A stretch of 64,000 bases of DNA, from contig NZ_JAXQNN010000002.1 in assembly GCF_034427455.1 (NCBI RefSeq), positions 868,001 to 932,000 on the forward strand. The letters run 5' to 3'. Origin of the DNA: Jeotgalibacillus haloalkalitolerans. GTDB taxonomy: Bacteria; Bacillota; Bacilli; Bacillales; Jeotgalibacillaceae. The notes under the pieces were generated by a model. That model saw only the letters and a list, made by a program, of their open reading frames with translations, did not search any database and was not told the origin of the DNA. Positions 17,975-26,629 of the stretch are shown here, in pieces. A program made the translations under genes and the position numbers. The first letter of the stretch is position 1. Every line of letters begins with the position of its first letter.

Positions 17975-18100
17975 ATAAATAATTCGACACAATCACCACT
18001 AATGACTTTATGCGCTGTGTTCTATTTAATCTTCTAATGTCATTGCTTTCGATTATTGTTACGCACCATTAATCAGCAGGAAATATGTCATTCACATACT

Positions 18101-18198
18101 AAGCTGATCTTTGGAGTTCAGGAGGCAGACTCCCTCCCCGGAAAAGGCTCACTAGCCGGGGGCAGGAAAGCGGAGTCCTGAACGGAAAGACTCAGCGG
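18101..18198 (-). repeat. Family C element, copy C1, right after the ytcJ stop
   Basis: Nested palindrome read on the minus strand: outer CTGAGTCTTT / AAAGATCAG, then TTCAGGACTCC / GGGAGTC...TCCTGAA, then CCCCGG / CCGGGG, around a loop with GTGAGCC. The motif GCTTTCCTGCCCCCGG is shared with C2 and C3. It begins 3 bases after the ytcJ stop codon. Confidence 0.7.
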
Positions 18199-18201
18199 TT
18201 T

Positions 18202-19800
18202 TTATTCTCCATTTCTTTTATAAACCGTTTTTCCATCAACAATTGTCCGTTCCACCTTCATTGTCAACAGCTGATCAGGATCCTCTTTAAACGGATTTGA
18301 TTCCAGTACTGTGAAGTCCGCTGCAAATCCCGGTTTGATCATTCCGCGGTCATGTTCATGGTGGCAGGCATAGGCACTGCATTTCGTAAATAATGAAATG
18401 CCTTCATACATACTCAGTTTTTCACTTTCACCGTACACTGTTTTATCCGGATCTTCAGGCTTCGTTCTTGTGACAGCGGCGTGAATACCAAGAAGCGGAT
18501 CAACAGGTTCGATTGGTGCATCAGAACCACCGGCACACGCAATCCCTCTGTCCATCAGTGTTTTCCACGCATAGTTCCATTTCATACGGTCTTTTCCAAT
18601 CCGGTCCTGTACCCATGGGAAATCAGAAGGGACAAACCTTGGCTGAATATCAAGCACAATCGGCAGTTTTTCAGCACGCTGAATGAGTTCCTCATCCAGG
18701 ATCTGAGCGTGAATCAGTCTGTCCCGTTCCCCATTAGATGGATACGCTTCGATTGCGTCAAGCATATATTCAAACGCCTGATCACCGATCGTATGCACTG
18801 CAACCGCCATATCATATTGTCTTGCTTTCCATACAAGCTGTTTTAATTTCTCCGGGGTATGAATCGCTACACCCTTCTCACCCGGTGCATCAGCATAACC
18901 ATTTTTAAGCAGGGCTGTCCGGCCGCCGAGTGCACCGTCAGCAAATATCTTCATTGCACCAAACTCAACATAACGAGAGCCTGATAAGAATGAATGTCCC
19001 TGCCTGTGCCAGTCTTCAATCACATGGTGATGAACTAACAGATGGGCCCTGAATGGACGTCCATCCTCCTCGATGACTTTTTGAAAAGCACGATACGTCC
19101 GCGTAAAATCACCATAATAACTTAAATCTTCTGTATGACCGCCCGTTAATCCAAGTGACCATGCATGTTCAAGTGCAGTTTTTAAAGCTTTTTGTATATA
19201 TTCATCTTCAATTGGCGGAAGTGCAGGAATCATTAAATCCTGAGCCGTATCCTTCAGCTGGCCTGTAAGGTTTCCATTTATGTGTTCAATCACGCCACCT
19301 TCGGGATCCGGCGTCTGCTCATCAATTCGCGCCAGAAATAATGCAAATGAATTGACGACCACTGCGTGTCTGCAAATTCTTTTTAAAACAACCGGATGAT
19401 CCGGTGCGACTGCGTCAAGCTCTGCTGCAGTCGGTACAGAAGCATCCTCCCATTGATTCTCATTCCAGCCGTCTCCCTGGATCCACTCGCCTTTAGGCAA
19501 TTCGCGCGCTTTTTTTGCTACGGCATCAATGACTTCCTGCTTCGATTTCATTTCAGATAAATCGAGTCTGAGCAGGGTTTCACCTACTCCGACAATATGT
19601 AAGTGGCTATCGACAAAGCCCGGGAACATCGTTTTTCCATTCAGATCAACCGTTGTCACCTGCTCATTTCCGGCAGAAGCCAAACATTCTTCTTCAGATC
19701 CGACTGCTTTAATTTTACCGTTGCTAGTTAAAACCGCTTCTGCTGTAACGCCTTCTTGTTCCATTGTGTAAATTGTTCCATTCTTAAAAAGCTGCAGCAT
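18202..19800 (-). CDS. ytcJ: YtcJ-family metal-dependent amidohydrolase
   Basis: 532 residues, amidohydrolase family 3 (imidazolonepropionase/N-substituted formamide deformylase-like). VDSHLHIVGVGE near residue 60 carries the HxH metal site; further ligands are in VHTIGDQAFEY, LIHAQILDEELI and GSDAPIEPVDPLLGI. The true substrate of YtcJ proteins is not established. GAGGGG lies 8 bases before the ATG at 19800; the frame extends to 19845 without a better site. Single gene flanked by repeats A4 upstream and C1 downstream. Confidence 0.88.
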   Translation of the reverse strand: MLQLFKNGTIYTMEQEGVTAEAVLTSNGKIKAVGSEEECLASAGNEQVTTVDLNGKTMFPGFVDSHLHIVGVGETLLRLDLSEMKSKQEVIDAVAKKARELPKGEWIQGDGWNENQWEDASVPTAAELDAVAPDHPVVLKRICRHAVVVNSFALFLARIDEQTPDPEGGVIEHINGNLTGQLKDTAQDLMIPALPPIEDEYIQKALKTALEHAWSLGLTGGHTEDLSYYGDFTRTYRAFQKVIEEDGRPFRAHLLVHHHVIEDWHRQGHSFLSGSRYVEFGAMKIFADGALGGRTALLKNGYADAPGEKGVAIHTPEKLKQLVWKARQYDMAVAVHTIGDQAFEYMLDAIEAYPSNGERDRLIHAQILDEELIQRAEKLPIVLDIQPRFVPSDFPWVQDRIGKDRMKWNYAWKTLMDRGIACAGGSDAPIEPVDPLLGIHAAVTRTKPEDPDKTVYGESEKLSMYEGISLFTKCSAYACHHEHDRGMIKPGFAADFTVLESNPFKEDPDQLLTMKVERTIVDGKTVYKRNGE

Positions 19801-19888
19801 ACCATAAACCCCTCTTTTCTCGACACATTTACTCTCAGTGTACAAAAAACGTTTCGAAATATGAAGTGTTTGGACTTTAAATATTTGG

Positions 19889-20053
19889 CTGTTTTAAAGT
19901 TGGCTGTTGATCTCCGCTTCAGGGGGACGCTTTCAGCGGCCGGGTGGTAAGCCCACAGGCTTCGCCTAGGCCTCACACGTCCCTTCCTGCGAGCCGTCCC
20001 CTTACGCTGCAATCAACAGCTGAGCAGAAACAACTATGGACTTTAACAAAGCG
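19889..20053 (+). repeat. Family A intergenic element, copy A4
   Basis: Left end CTGTTTTAAAGTTGGCTGTTGAT, core GACGCTTTCAGCGGCCGGG ... TAAGCCCACAGGCTTCGCC, right end CAATCAACAGCTG to ACTTTAACAAAGCG. Outside the ends lie AAATATTT (19879-19886) and AACTATTT (20054-20061), matching at 7 of 8 positions. It occupies about a third of the 19801-20374 gap. Confidence 0.8.
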
Positions 20054-20062
20054 AACTATTTA

Positions 20063-20350
20063 ATGAATGAAAGGAATGTGGGAGTGAGAGATCTGACGAA
20101 GTCTTCAATTAAGGGTAGAGGTGATTTAATAACGAAGAGACATGACGCAATTACTCATAAAGATGATACAAAAAATCGCATCCGTTCAATAAATCCTCAA
20201 GTTTAGCAATTTTTCCAGCAGCTGATCGAATTAAATGTAAAGCTTATACGAATAAAAGCAAAGGTGATCCAATTCCTGAAGATATACCAAGGCAATCCCT
20301 TATTCGAGGTTCATACAAGCAGCAAAATGCAAAAACAGCAGGTACTCAAT
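20063..20350 (+). pseudogene. Possible degraded small ORF between repeat A4 and the SASP gene
   Basis: From ATG 20063 a frame of 47 codons ends at a TAG (20204-20206). The same frame then stays open past 20350 with a composition that still looks coding (QQLIELNVKLIRIKAKVIQF). This could be a short gene broken by a nonsense change, or chance. There is no clear ribosome site before the ATG and I recognise no family. Otherwise I see no function for 20054-20330. Confidence 0.2.
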
Positions 20351-20365
20351 TAAGCACCTGCTGTT
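20331..20365 (-). terminator. Terminator of the SASP gene
   Basis: On the minus strand AACAGCAGGT pairs with ACCTGCTGTT around a 12-base loop, followed by TTTTTGC, 10 bases after the stop codon. Confidence 0.9.
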
Positions 20366-20374
20366 CTTTCATTA

Positions 20375-20575
20375 TTATTTCTGGAATCCGCTAAGTTGTT
20401 GTTCAGCCATCTGAACTAGACGCTTAGTGATTTCTCCTCCTACTGAACCGTTTGCGCGTGATGTAGAGTCAGCTCCAAGCTGTACGCCGAATTCAGTAGC
20501 AATTTCGTATTTCATCTGATCAAGAGCTTGTTCTACACCTGGAACAACAAGCTGGTTTGAGCTTCTGTTTGCCAT
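20375..20575 (-). CDS. Small acid-soluble spore protein, alpha/beta type
   Basis: 66 residues, a standard length. SASPs coat and protect spore DNA. The germination-protease region [19 protein letters not shown] and the C-terminal DNA-binding block [20 protein letters not shown] are intact. AAGGAGGTGAT lies before the ATG. A forespore-type promoter is visible upstream. The position before thiI corresponds to B. subtilis sspA, but this family has several paralogues, so no symbol is assigned. Confidence 0.96.
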   Translation of the reverse strand: MANRSSNQLVVPGVEQALDQMKYEIATEFGVQLGADSTSRANGSVGGEITKRLVQMAEQQLSGFQK

Positions 20576-20598
20576 GTGCTATCACCTCCTTGTGAATA

Positions 20599-20628
20599 TA
20601 GAATGTGCAATAACACACGGCTTATTAA
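20599..20628 (-). promoter_or_regulatory. Candidate SigG promoter of the SASP gene
   Basis: On the minus strand TTAATAA (20622-20628) and CATTCTA (20599-20605) are 16 bases apart, close to the forespore SigF/SigG pattern (nATA-type -35 and CATnnTA -10). The transcript would begin about 15-20 bases before the ribosome site. Confidence 0.5.
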
Positions 20629-20676
20629 TGGTAAATGTTCCTAAGTGACATTTTTTTTAAAAATTGAAGCAGATCA

Positions 20677-21888
20677 TCAGAATAAGTCGGTATCTTCAAC
20701 GTCATCCGGCTTATAACCAGGCTTTAGAATGATCGTTTCAATTTCTTCAACAGATTGACGGATCATCTCGTCAAAATCGATAAAGCTCTCATAAAAAGCA
20801 ACCTTTTCTGTTTTTGGTCTTGTTTTCGGCGCTGCAGGTGTAAAAATCGTACAGCAATCTTCATAAGGCAGAATTGACGTTTCAAATGTGCCGATTTTTT
20901 TTGCAATTTCTATAATATCTGTTTTATCAGATGCAATCAGCGGTCTGAGGACCGGCGTATTTGTTACGGCATTGATTGCTTCCATACTCTCTAATGTCTG
21001 GCTTGCCACCTGACCAAGACTTTCGCCGGTGACGATTGCTTTTGAACCGGTTTTCTTTTTAATTTCATCAGCAATACGCAGCATCAGCCTTCTTGTTGAA
21101 GTCATTGTGTAATTTTCAGGCACCTGCTGATGGATCGTCTGCTGTATTTTAGTAAATGGAACAATGTGAAGTTTGACAGATCCGGAGAATCCCGCAAGCT
21201 CAGAAGCAAGCTGCATTACCTTCTCTTTGGATTTCTCACTTGTGAATGGCGGACTGAAAAAATGAACTGCTTCTAATTCCACGCCTCTTTTCATCATCTG
21301 ATAACCCGCTACCGGACTATCGAGACCGCCTGAGAGCATCAGTACTGCTTTGTTTCCTGACCCGATCGGCATTCCACCTGCACCCTGAATCGTCTGAGCT
21401 GACAGGTATACCGCTTCACTTCTTACCTCTACTGTCAGTTCAACTTCCGGCTTTTTCATTTCAACTTTTAAACCGGGAACCTGTCTCAGTACGTGTGACC
21501 CGATTTCATAATTCAGTTCATTCGTATCAAGCGGATAATTTTTATCAGCTCTTCTTGCTCGAACCTTAAATAAAGTTCCTTCTGAAGCGACAGATTGAAC
21601 AAGCTGCACTGCATGCTGCTTCACTTCTTCCAGCTCTCTTCCGGATTTGACGACCGGACTGAATGACTGTATACCAAATATCAGCTCCAGTCTCTCCATC
21701 ACCTGCTGCGCTTCTTCAGGATGATTCAGTTCAAGATGCATTCTGTCTCTTCCTGATTCAATACGAAATGGACTGAGATCAGAACATGCATCACTTATAT
21801 TCTGCTGAAGCCGCTTGATAAATTTATTACGATTTCTTCCTTTAGTGGAAATCTCTCCGTAGCGAATTAAAATCCTGTCTATCTGCAT
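20677..21888 (-). CDS. thiI: tRNA 4-thiouridine synthetase ThiI
   Basis: 403 residues. Activates U8 of tRNA with ATP and inserts sulfur; may also serve thiazole synthesis. Order: N-terminal ferredoxin-like domain, THUMP (about 60-165), PP-loop domain with LSGGLDSPVAG near residue 182. No rhodanese domain follows, as in Bacillus, so sulfur is taken directly from the neighbouring desulfurase. YEDCCTIFTP near residue 343 carries adjacent cysteines. AAGGAG precedes the ATG, which lies 3 bases after the iscS stop: a two-gene operon. Confidence 0.96.
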   Translation of the reverse strand: MQIDRILIRYGEISTKGRNRNKFIKRLQQNISDACSDLSPFRIESGRDRMHLELNHPEEAQQVMERLELIFGIQSFSPVVKSGRELEEVKQHAVQLVQSVASEGTLFKVRARRADKNYPLDTNELNYEIGSHVLRQVPGLKVEMKKPEVELTVEVRSEAVYLSAQTIQGAGGMPIGSGNKAVLMLSGGLDSPVAGYQMMKRGVELEAVHFFSPPFTSEKSKEKVMQLASELAGFSGSVKLHIVPFTKIQQTIHQQVPENYTMTSTRRLMLRIADEIKKKTGSKAIVTGESLGQVASQTLESMEAINAVTNTPVLRPLIASDKTDIIEIAKKIGTFETSILPYEDCCTIFTPAAPKTRPKTEKVAFYESFIDFDEMIRQSVEEIETIILKPGYKPDDVEDTDLF

Positions 21889-21891
21889 TTT

Positions 21892-23022
21892 TTATACTCC
21901 TTTCAGTAACGGCGGAATAACGTCCTGCCAGATCTTGATGAATTCTTTTATTTCTGCCACCGTCTGATCAGATCCGAGACTGATTCTGACAGCCCCTCTG
22001 ATATCACGGTCATTAATGCCACATGCACTCAGCACATGACTTTTTTTATTTAATTTAGAAGAGCATGCACTTGAGGTTGTAATAAATACATCCTTTTGAT
22101 CGAGTGCATGAACGACAACTTCACCTGTCAGCTTAGGAACGGTGACAGATAAAATGTGCGGTGCTGCACTTTTAGAGGAAATAACCTTAACCTCATCTCT
22201 GCCTTCAAAGAATGTCCTTAACATCCTGTTGCAGGTTTGTAGTGTATGATAGGATTTTTCCTGCTGTTCAGACGCAAGACGCATTGCTTTTGCAAGCGCA
22301 ACTGCCCCTGCAGTATTCACAGTCCCGCTTCTGACGCCCTCCTGCTGACCACCACCGGCAATTTCCGGCACCAGTTCAAGACCTTTTTTCACAGCGAGCA
22401 GCCCCGATCCTTTTAAGCCGTTAAACTTATGGGCAGATAAAGTCAAAAGATCCAGGATTTCAAATTCAGGTGCCATTTTTCCAAAAGCCTGAACCGCATC
22501 TGAATGAAAACGTGCATTGGAATGAACTTTAATCAGCTTCCCCGCTTCTCTAATCGGCTGGATACTTCCTATTTCATTGTTTACATACATGATTGAAACA
22601 AAAATCGTATCTTTTCTAAGTGCCTGTTTCAAATCGTCTAAAGAAATCACACCTGCCCTGTCTACCGGTAAATACGTGACATCAAATCCTTCTGTTTCAA
22701 GCTCTTTAAACACTTCCAGCACAGAGGGATGTTCGATCACAGTTGTAATTAAATGCTTTCCTCTATCTGCTAATTTATAAACAGATCCTTTAATCGCCAG
22801 GTTATTCGATTCTGTCCCTCCCGAGGTAAAAATCACATTGCCTTCCGGCAGACCTGAAAGCTCACTGCATTGCTGCTTTGCTTTTTGAAAAAGGGAAGCA
22901 GCTTTCTCGCCAAAACGGTGAATGGATGAGGGATTGCCATAAAACTGATCATTTACCTTTATATATGAAGAAACTACTTCAGGATGTGGTTTCGTCGTTG
23001 CACTATTATCCAGATAAATCAT
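21892..23022 (-). CDS. nifZ: Cysteine desulfurase (NifZ/IscS type) dedicated to ThiI
   Basis: PLP enzyme of 376 residues that takes sulfur from cysteine. The PLP lysine is in LSAHKFNGLKGSG near residue 200, and the catalytic cysteine in the TTSSACSSKLNKKSHVL loop near residue 320. Coupling to thiI (3-base gap) matches B. subtilis NifZ, which supplies ThiI for 4-thiouridine. The ATG at 23022 gives the family start MIYLDNSATT; a GTG at 23031 is an alternative. The upstream flank holds repeat C3 and a divergent transporter. Confidence 0.95.
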   Translation of the reverse strand: MIYLDNSATTKPHPEVVSSYIKVNDQFYGNPSSIHRFGEKAASLFQKAKQQCSELSGLPEGNVIFTSGGTESNNLAIKGSVYKLADRGKHLITTVIEHPSVLEVFKELETEGFDVTYLPVDRAGVISLDDLKQALRKDTIFVSIMYVNNEIGSIQPIREAGKLIKVHSNARFHSDAVQAFGKMAPEFEILDLLTLSAHKFNGLKGSGLLAVKKGLELVPEIAGGGQQEGVRSGTVNTAGAVALAKAMRLASEQQEKSYHTLQTCNRMLRTFFEGRDEVKVISSKSAAPHILSVTVPKLTGEVVVHALDQKDVFITTSSACSSKLNKKSHVLSACGINDRDIRGAVRISLGSDQTVAEIKEFIKIWQDVIPPLLKGV

Positions 23023-23064
23023 GGAGATCACTCTTTCCGTTTAAAGAATTGCTCATAATAACCG

Positions 23065-23184
23065 CTATTGATTTCCGGGGAGGACTGCGCTTTCCTGCCC
23101 CCCGGCGCTGAGCCCGCAGGCTTCGCCATGGCCTCACCTGTCCCTTCCTGGGGTGGGAGTCTCCGTCCTCCCCTCCAATCAAAC
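23065..23184 (+). repeat. Hybrid family A/C element, copy C3
   Basis: The outer arms ATTGATTTCC / GGAGGGGAGGAC...AATCAA resemble family A. The interior ACTGCGCTTTCCTGCCCCCCGG, GCTGAGCCCGCAGGCTTCGCC and GGGAGTCTCCGTCC matches C1 and C2. It lies between the divergent nifZ and brnQ genes, so unlike other B and C copies it does not follow a stop codon. The gap 23023-23417 shows otherwise only AT-rich promoter-like sequence (TATGAT near 23375). Confidence 0.7.
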
Positions 23185-23417
23185 GCTCAAATATTCAATA
23201 AAATTCATCGAAAGACGAAGTCAAATGAATCAGTAGATTTCTTTTCAATAAACCTAATTAATCCTAACATATCTCTGCCCTTTATGTTATTTGCAGTTTT
23301 GAGACGCTAATTATACACAATATTCTATGTATTTAGACTTTTGCTATTTTCGACAAATTTCAACTTTTCTATGATATGATGTTGCGGTAAAAACTTAGAA
23401 CATCGGTGGAGGGTATT

Positions 23418-24752
23418 ATGAATAGCAATAAAATAACACTTGGTAGCGTTTTCACGATTGGTCTTATGCTTTTTGCACTTTTTCTTGGTGCAGGAAATAT
23501 GATCTTTCCGCCTCTGCTTGGACAGCAGTCGGGTGATAGCAGCTGGATCGCGATTGCAGGATTTCTTCTGACAGGTGTAGGACTTCCTTTATTAGGTGTC
23601 ATTGCCATTGCAAAGTCAGGCGGCAGCCCTTTGGATCTGGCAAGTCGTGTACACCCAATTTTCGGAATAATCTTTACAATCATCCTGTACCTGGCAATCG
23701 GCCCGTTCTTTGGTATTCCGAGAACTGCGACTGTTTCTTATGAGATTGGCATTTTGCCATTTTTAGCACAGGAATCAGCAGGAGGATGGACGTTACTATT
23801 ATTTTCAATATTGTTTTTTGCAGTGACAGCATGGTTGTCGTTAAATCCGGCAAAGCTTGTTGACCGGATCGGAAAAATACTGACACCTGCGCTTGTTATT
23901 ATTTTGGCAGTACTGGTTGGCGGCGCGTTTATTAATCCAATGGGTGAACCGGGTCAGGCAACAGGAGGGTACGCAGACTCTCCGTTTATCACAGGATTCC
24001 TTGAGGGCTATCTAACCCTTGATGCAATTGCTGCTTTAGTCTTTGCTATTGTCATTATTTCTGCAATAGAGAACAAAGGCGTGACAGATCGCAGACAGGT
24101 GGTAAGATCTGCCATTCTCGCCGGTCTGATTGCAGCGTCAGGTCTTGGTGCTGTCTATTTATCACTCAGTTATCTTGGTGCAACAAGCTTAAATGCGGTT
24201 GGTGTTCAGGATAATGGGGGTGCTCTTCTGTCAGCAGCAGCTAATTACCTGTACGGTCCATCAGGCGCAATTATTCTGGGAATCGCGATAGGAGCGGCGT
24301 GTCTGACAACTTCAATCGGACTTGTCTCTGCGACTTCATCGTATTTTTCAAGAAGATTCCCGAAAGTATCTTATCGTTTGTTTGTATTGATCTTCTCTGT
24401 GTTCAGTATGATGGTCGCAAATATCGGCCTTGCACAACTGATTGCAGTGTCAGTTCCTGTACTTGTGATGATTTATCCGATGACGATTGTTCTGATCAGT
24501 TTGTCTTTCCTTGATAAAACGATTAAAGGGAAGCGTGCTGTATATGTAGGAGCAATTATCCCGACACTTATTCTGGGGATCAGTGACGGACTTGCTGCAG
24601 CAGGATTTACAGCGCTTGCATCAGTCTTTTCATTCCTCCCGCTCATGGATCAGAGTCTTGGATGGATCCTACCTGCGATTGCCGGCGGGTTGATCGGAAT
24701 GTTAATTCCTTCTGCAACAGGATCTGCCGCACAGGCAAAGTATACAAATTAA
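23418..24752 (+). CDS. braB: Branched-chain amino acid carrier, LIVCS (BrnQ/BraB) family
   Basis: 444 residues with about 12 membrane segments. It takes up Leu, Ile and Val with Na+ or H+. The family start is clear (FTIGLMLFALFLGAGNMIFP), with GIPRTATVSYE near residue 100. The ATG at 23418 follows GGTGGAGGG by 4 bases. Position next to nifZ and ezrA matches braB of B. subtilis. Single gene, ending at a hairpin shared with ezrA. Confidence 0.95.
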   Translation: MNSNKITLGSVFTIGLMLFALFLGAGNMIFPPLLGQQSGDSSWIAIAGFLLTGVGLPLLGVIAIAKSGGSPLDLASRVHPIFGIIFTIILYLAIGPFFGIPRTATVSYEIGILPFLAQESAGGWTLLLFSILFFAVTAWLSLNPAKLVDRIGKILTPALVIILAVLVGGAFINPMGEPGQATGGYADSPFITGFLEGYLTLDAIAALVFAIVIISAIENKGVTDRRQVVRSAILAGLIAASGLGAVYLSLSYLGATSLNAVGVQDNGGALLSAAANYLYGPSGAIILGIAIGAACLTTSIGLVSATSSYFSRRFPKVSYRLFVLIFSVFSMMVANIGLAQLIAVSVPVLVMIYPMTIVLISLSFLDKTIKGKRAVYVGAIIPTLILGISDGLAAAGFTALASVFSFLPLMDQSLGWILPAIAGGLIGMLIPSATGSAAQAKYTN

Positions 24753-24767
24753 TATAGCGGCAAAATA

Positions 24768-24809
24768 AAGAAGCAGTACGTCTCAGCTTGAGATCGTACT
24801 GCTTCTATT
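24768..24809. terminator. Bidirectional terminator between braB and ezrA
   Basis: GAAGCAGTACG pairs with CGTACTGCTTC, with an inner TCTCA/TGAGA stem, flanked by AAAATAAA on one side and TATTTC on the other. Confidence 0.8.
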
Positions 24810-26486
24810 TCATAGCGCATCAATTTTTTTGAGTGCACCAGGTTCAATTTTTTCGATTGACTCTGCTGCCTGCTCAAGCGCATTCTGGTAATCACCGTTT
24901 CTGAACATCAGTTCTGCCTCGTTAAGACCGATAAAAACTGTTTCATGACGGCTTCTGTATCTGTTACCATACTGAATGACTTTTTCAGCCTGTTCAGCTG
25001 CCTGAATCATTTCTTCTGTATTCTCTGTAAATGTTTCGATCATTTTTTCAGTGGTCATCGTATGCTGATTGATCGCCTTCATGTTCATTGGGCGCTCGGC
25101 AAGGTATGAATCAAGTGCTTCGATTTGTCTGATGATATCCTTGCGTTCAAGAAACCAGAATTCTGGAATCTTGGGAAGGTTTGCACTATCAACTGTTTTT
25201 TCCTGATCTCTTACAGCCTTAATCTGATATTCCTGCTGTTCCCTGGCTGATAACTCATCGCTTCTCAGCTGTTCAAGCTCAGCTGCATATTTTTTATGCT
25301 CCCCATCTATCAGGGTCAGCTGAGTCTCGACCTTTTTCACTTCTGTTAATACAGATGAATAAGGTTCCAGCTGTTTTTCGATTTGTTTGTTCTGATGTTC
25401 GAATTCACGGGATAGCTCTTCCAGCTGTTCTTCTTTTTCCTTCGGAAGGTCCAGATCATGCTGGTCAAGCTGGTAACCCTGACGGACGTAATCCATTTCG
25501 CGGATCAGCTCTTTATTTCTGTCTTTAACAGCACCAAGGAGCTTTTTCACACTTTCAATTCTTGCCGGCAGTTCCGTTCTTGCATGAACTTCCTCTTCAA
25601 GTGCAGTAAAAGCCTGATCAATTTCTTTTTTAGCAGCTACCCGGATCTCTTCCGCTTCCACAAATTCAAGTCTGATCAGGTGCTTTTCAGCTTCTTTCAG
25701 CCTGTTATCAAGATCAAGACACAGTTCTTCAAGATTCAGATGGTGAATCGGATACTTCTGTTCATTCATTTCTTTACACGCTTCTTTCAGGTCACTGAGA
25801 TCCTTTGGAAGCTCATCAAGCAGGTCATCAGCAAGGTCCGGAGCTGCTTCGATCATCATACTGATTTCATTCATTTCTGCCGTCAGATAGATGACGATTT
25901 CTCTTGCCTGAAGATAGTTCCCTTCTTCTGTGAGCCTGTGGTATTCATCAAGCTTAGGCTCTAATGCCTGTATCTTACGTTCAATGGGCTCAGCTGTTTT
26001 ACTGAACTGTGACCTTCTGTTTCTGACAAGTGAAGATGCTTCTTTATGGTCTGTTTCCACAACCTGAATTTCTTCACGGTTCTTTTCATCGCTTCCCATC
26101 AGTTCTTCTAACTCTGCCAGAATCTCATTCATATGCTCTTCAGCTTTATTCAATTCCACAGCAATTTCCTCACGTACTTTTCGTGATTTTGCAAAGCGGA
26201 ACTTATCAATATACTCCTCGGCGTCAAACAGCATACTATCTACTTCAGCCAGCTGTTTATCAACAATATTGTTCCAGGAATCCCTCCACTTTTCAAAGAG
26301 TTCCTCCGTTTGTCCATTCATGTTTAATTGTTTTACTTTTGTCATTTCTTCCAGAACAGGCCTGTGCTGAATATCGAGCTTCTGTTCTTCAAGTTTATCT
26401 ACTTCTTTATACTGCTTTTTCCTTAAAACGAAAGCAGTGATTATAAATATGATGATTAAAAGGACGGACCCAATTATGTACTCCAT
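24810..26486 (-). CDS. ezrA: Septation ring formation regulator EzrA
   Basis: 558 residues (family about 562). One N-terminal membrane anchor (IIGSVLLIIIFIITAFVL, residues 4-21) is followed by a long series of charged coiled-coil helices in the cytoplasm, the spectrin-like EzrA architecture. EzrA restrains FtsZ ring assembly and coordinates division with PBP1. AGGAGG lies 8 bases before the ATG at 26486. Single gene ending at a shared terminator. Confidence 0.96.
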   Translation of the reverse strand: MEYIIGSVLLIIIFIITAFVLRKKQYKEVDKLEEQKLDIQHRPVLEEMTKVKQLNMNGQTEELFEKWRDSWNNIVDKQLAEVDSMLFDAEEYIDKFRFAKSRKVREEIAVELNKAEEHMNEILAELEELMGSDEKNREEIQVVETDHKEASSLVRNRRSQFSKTAEPIERKIQALEPKLDEYHRLTEEGNYLQAREIVIYLTAEMNEISMMIEAAPDLADDLLDELPKDLSDLKEACKEMNEQKYPIHHLNLEELCLDLDNRLKEAEKHLIRLEFVEAEEIRVAAKKEIDQAFTALEEEVHARTELPARIESVKKLLGAVKDRNKELIREMDYVRQGYQLDQHDLDLPKEKEEQLEELSREFEHQNKQIEKQLEPYSSVLTEVKKVETQLTLIDGEHKKYAAELEQLRSDELSAREQQEYQIKAVRDQEKTVDSANLPKIPEFWFLERKDIIRQIEALDSYLAERPMNMKAINQHTMTTEKMIETFTENTEEMIQAAEQAEKVIQYGNRYRSRHETVFIGLNEAELMFRNGDYQNALEQAAESIEKIEPGALKKIDAL

Positions 26487-26629
26487 CTTATGCCTCCTGT
26501 TCAAGCAGCCCATGTCTATGTCAATATGAAAAATGTATTGACTTTATGATACCATGTAACAAATGAGATTTCTTGTTTTTTCTTGATTTTTTGACACGAC
26601 TTTTTTCGTGCGCGAAAGGACTGGTCATC

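Noticed and set aside
25458-25964. 168-codon plus-strand frame within ezrA
   Set aside because: Antisense to a clear coiled-coil coding sequence; Phe/Ser-rich as expected for the reverse of Lys/Glu codons.
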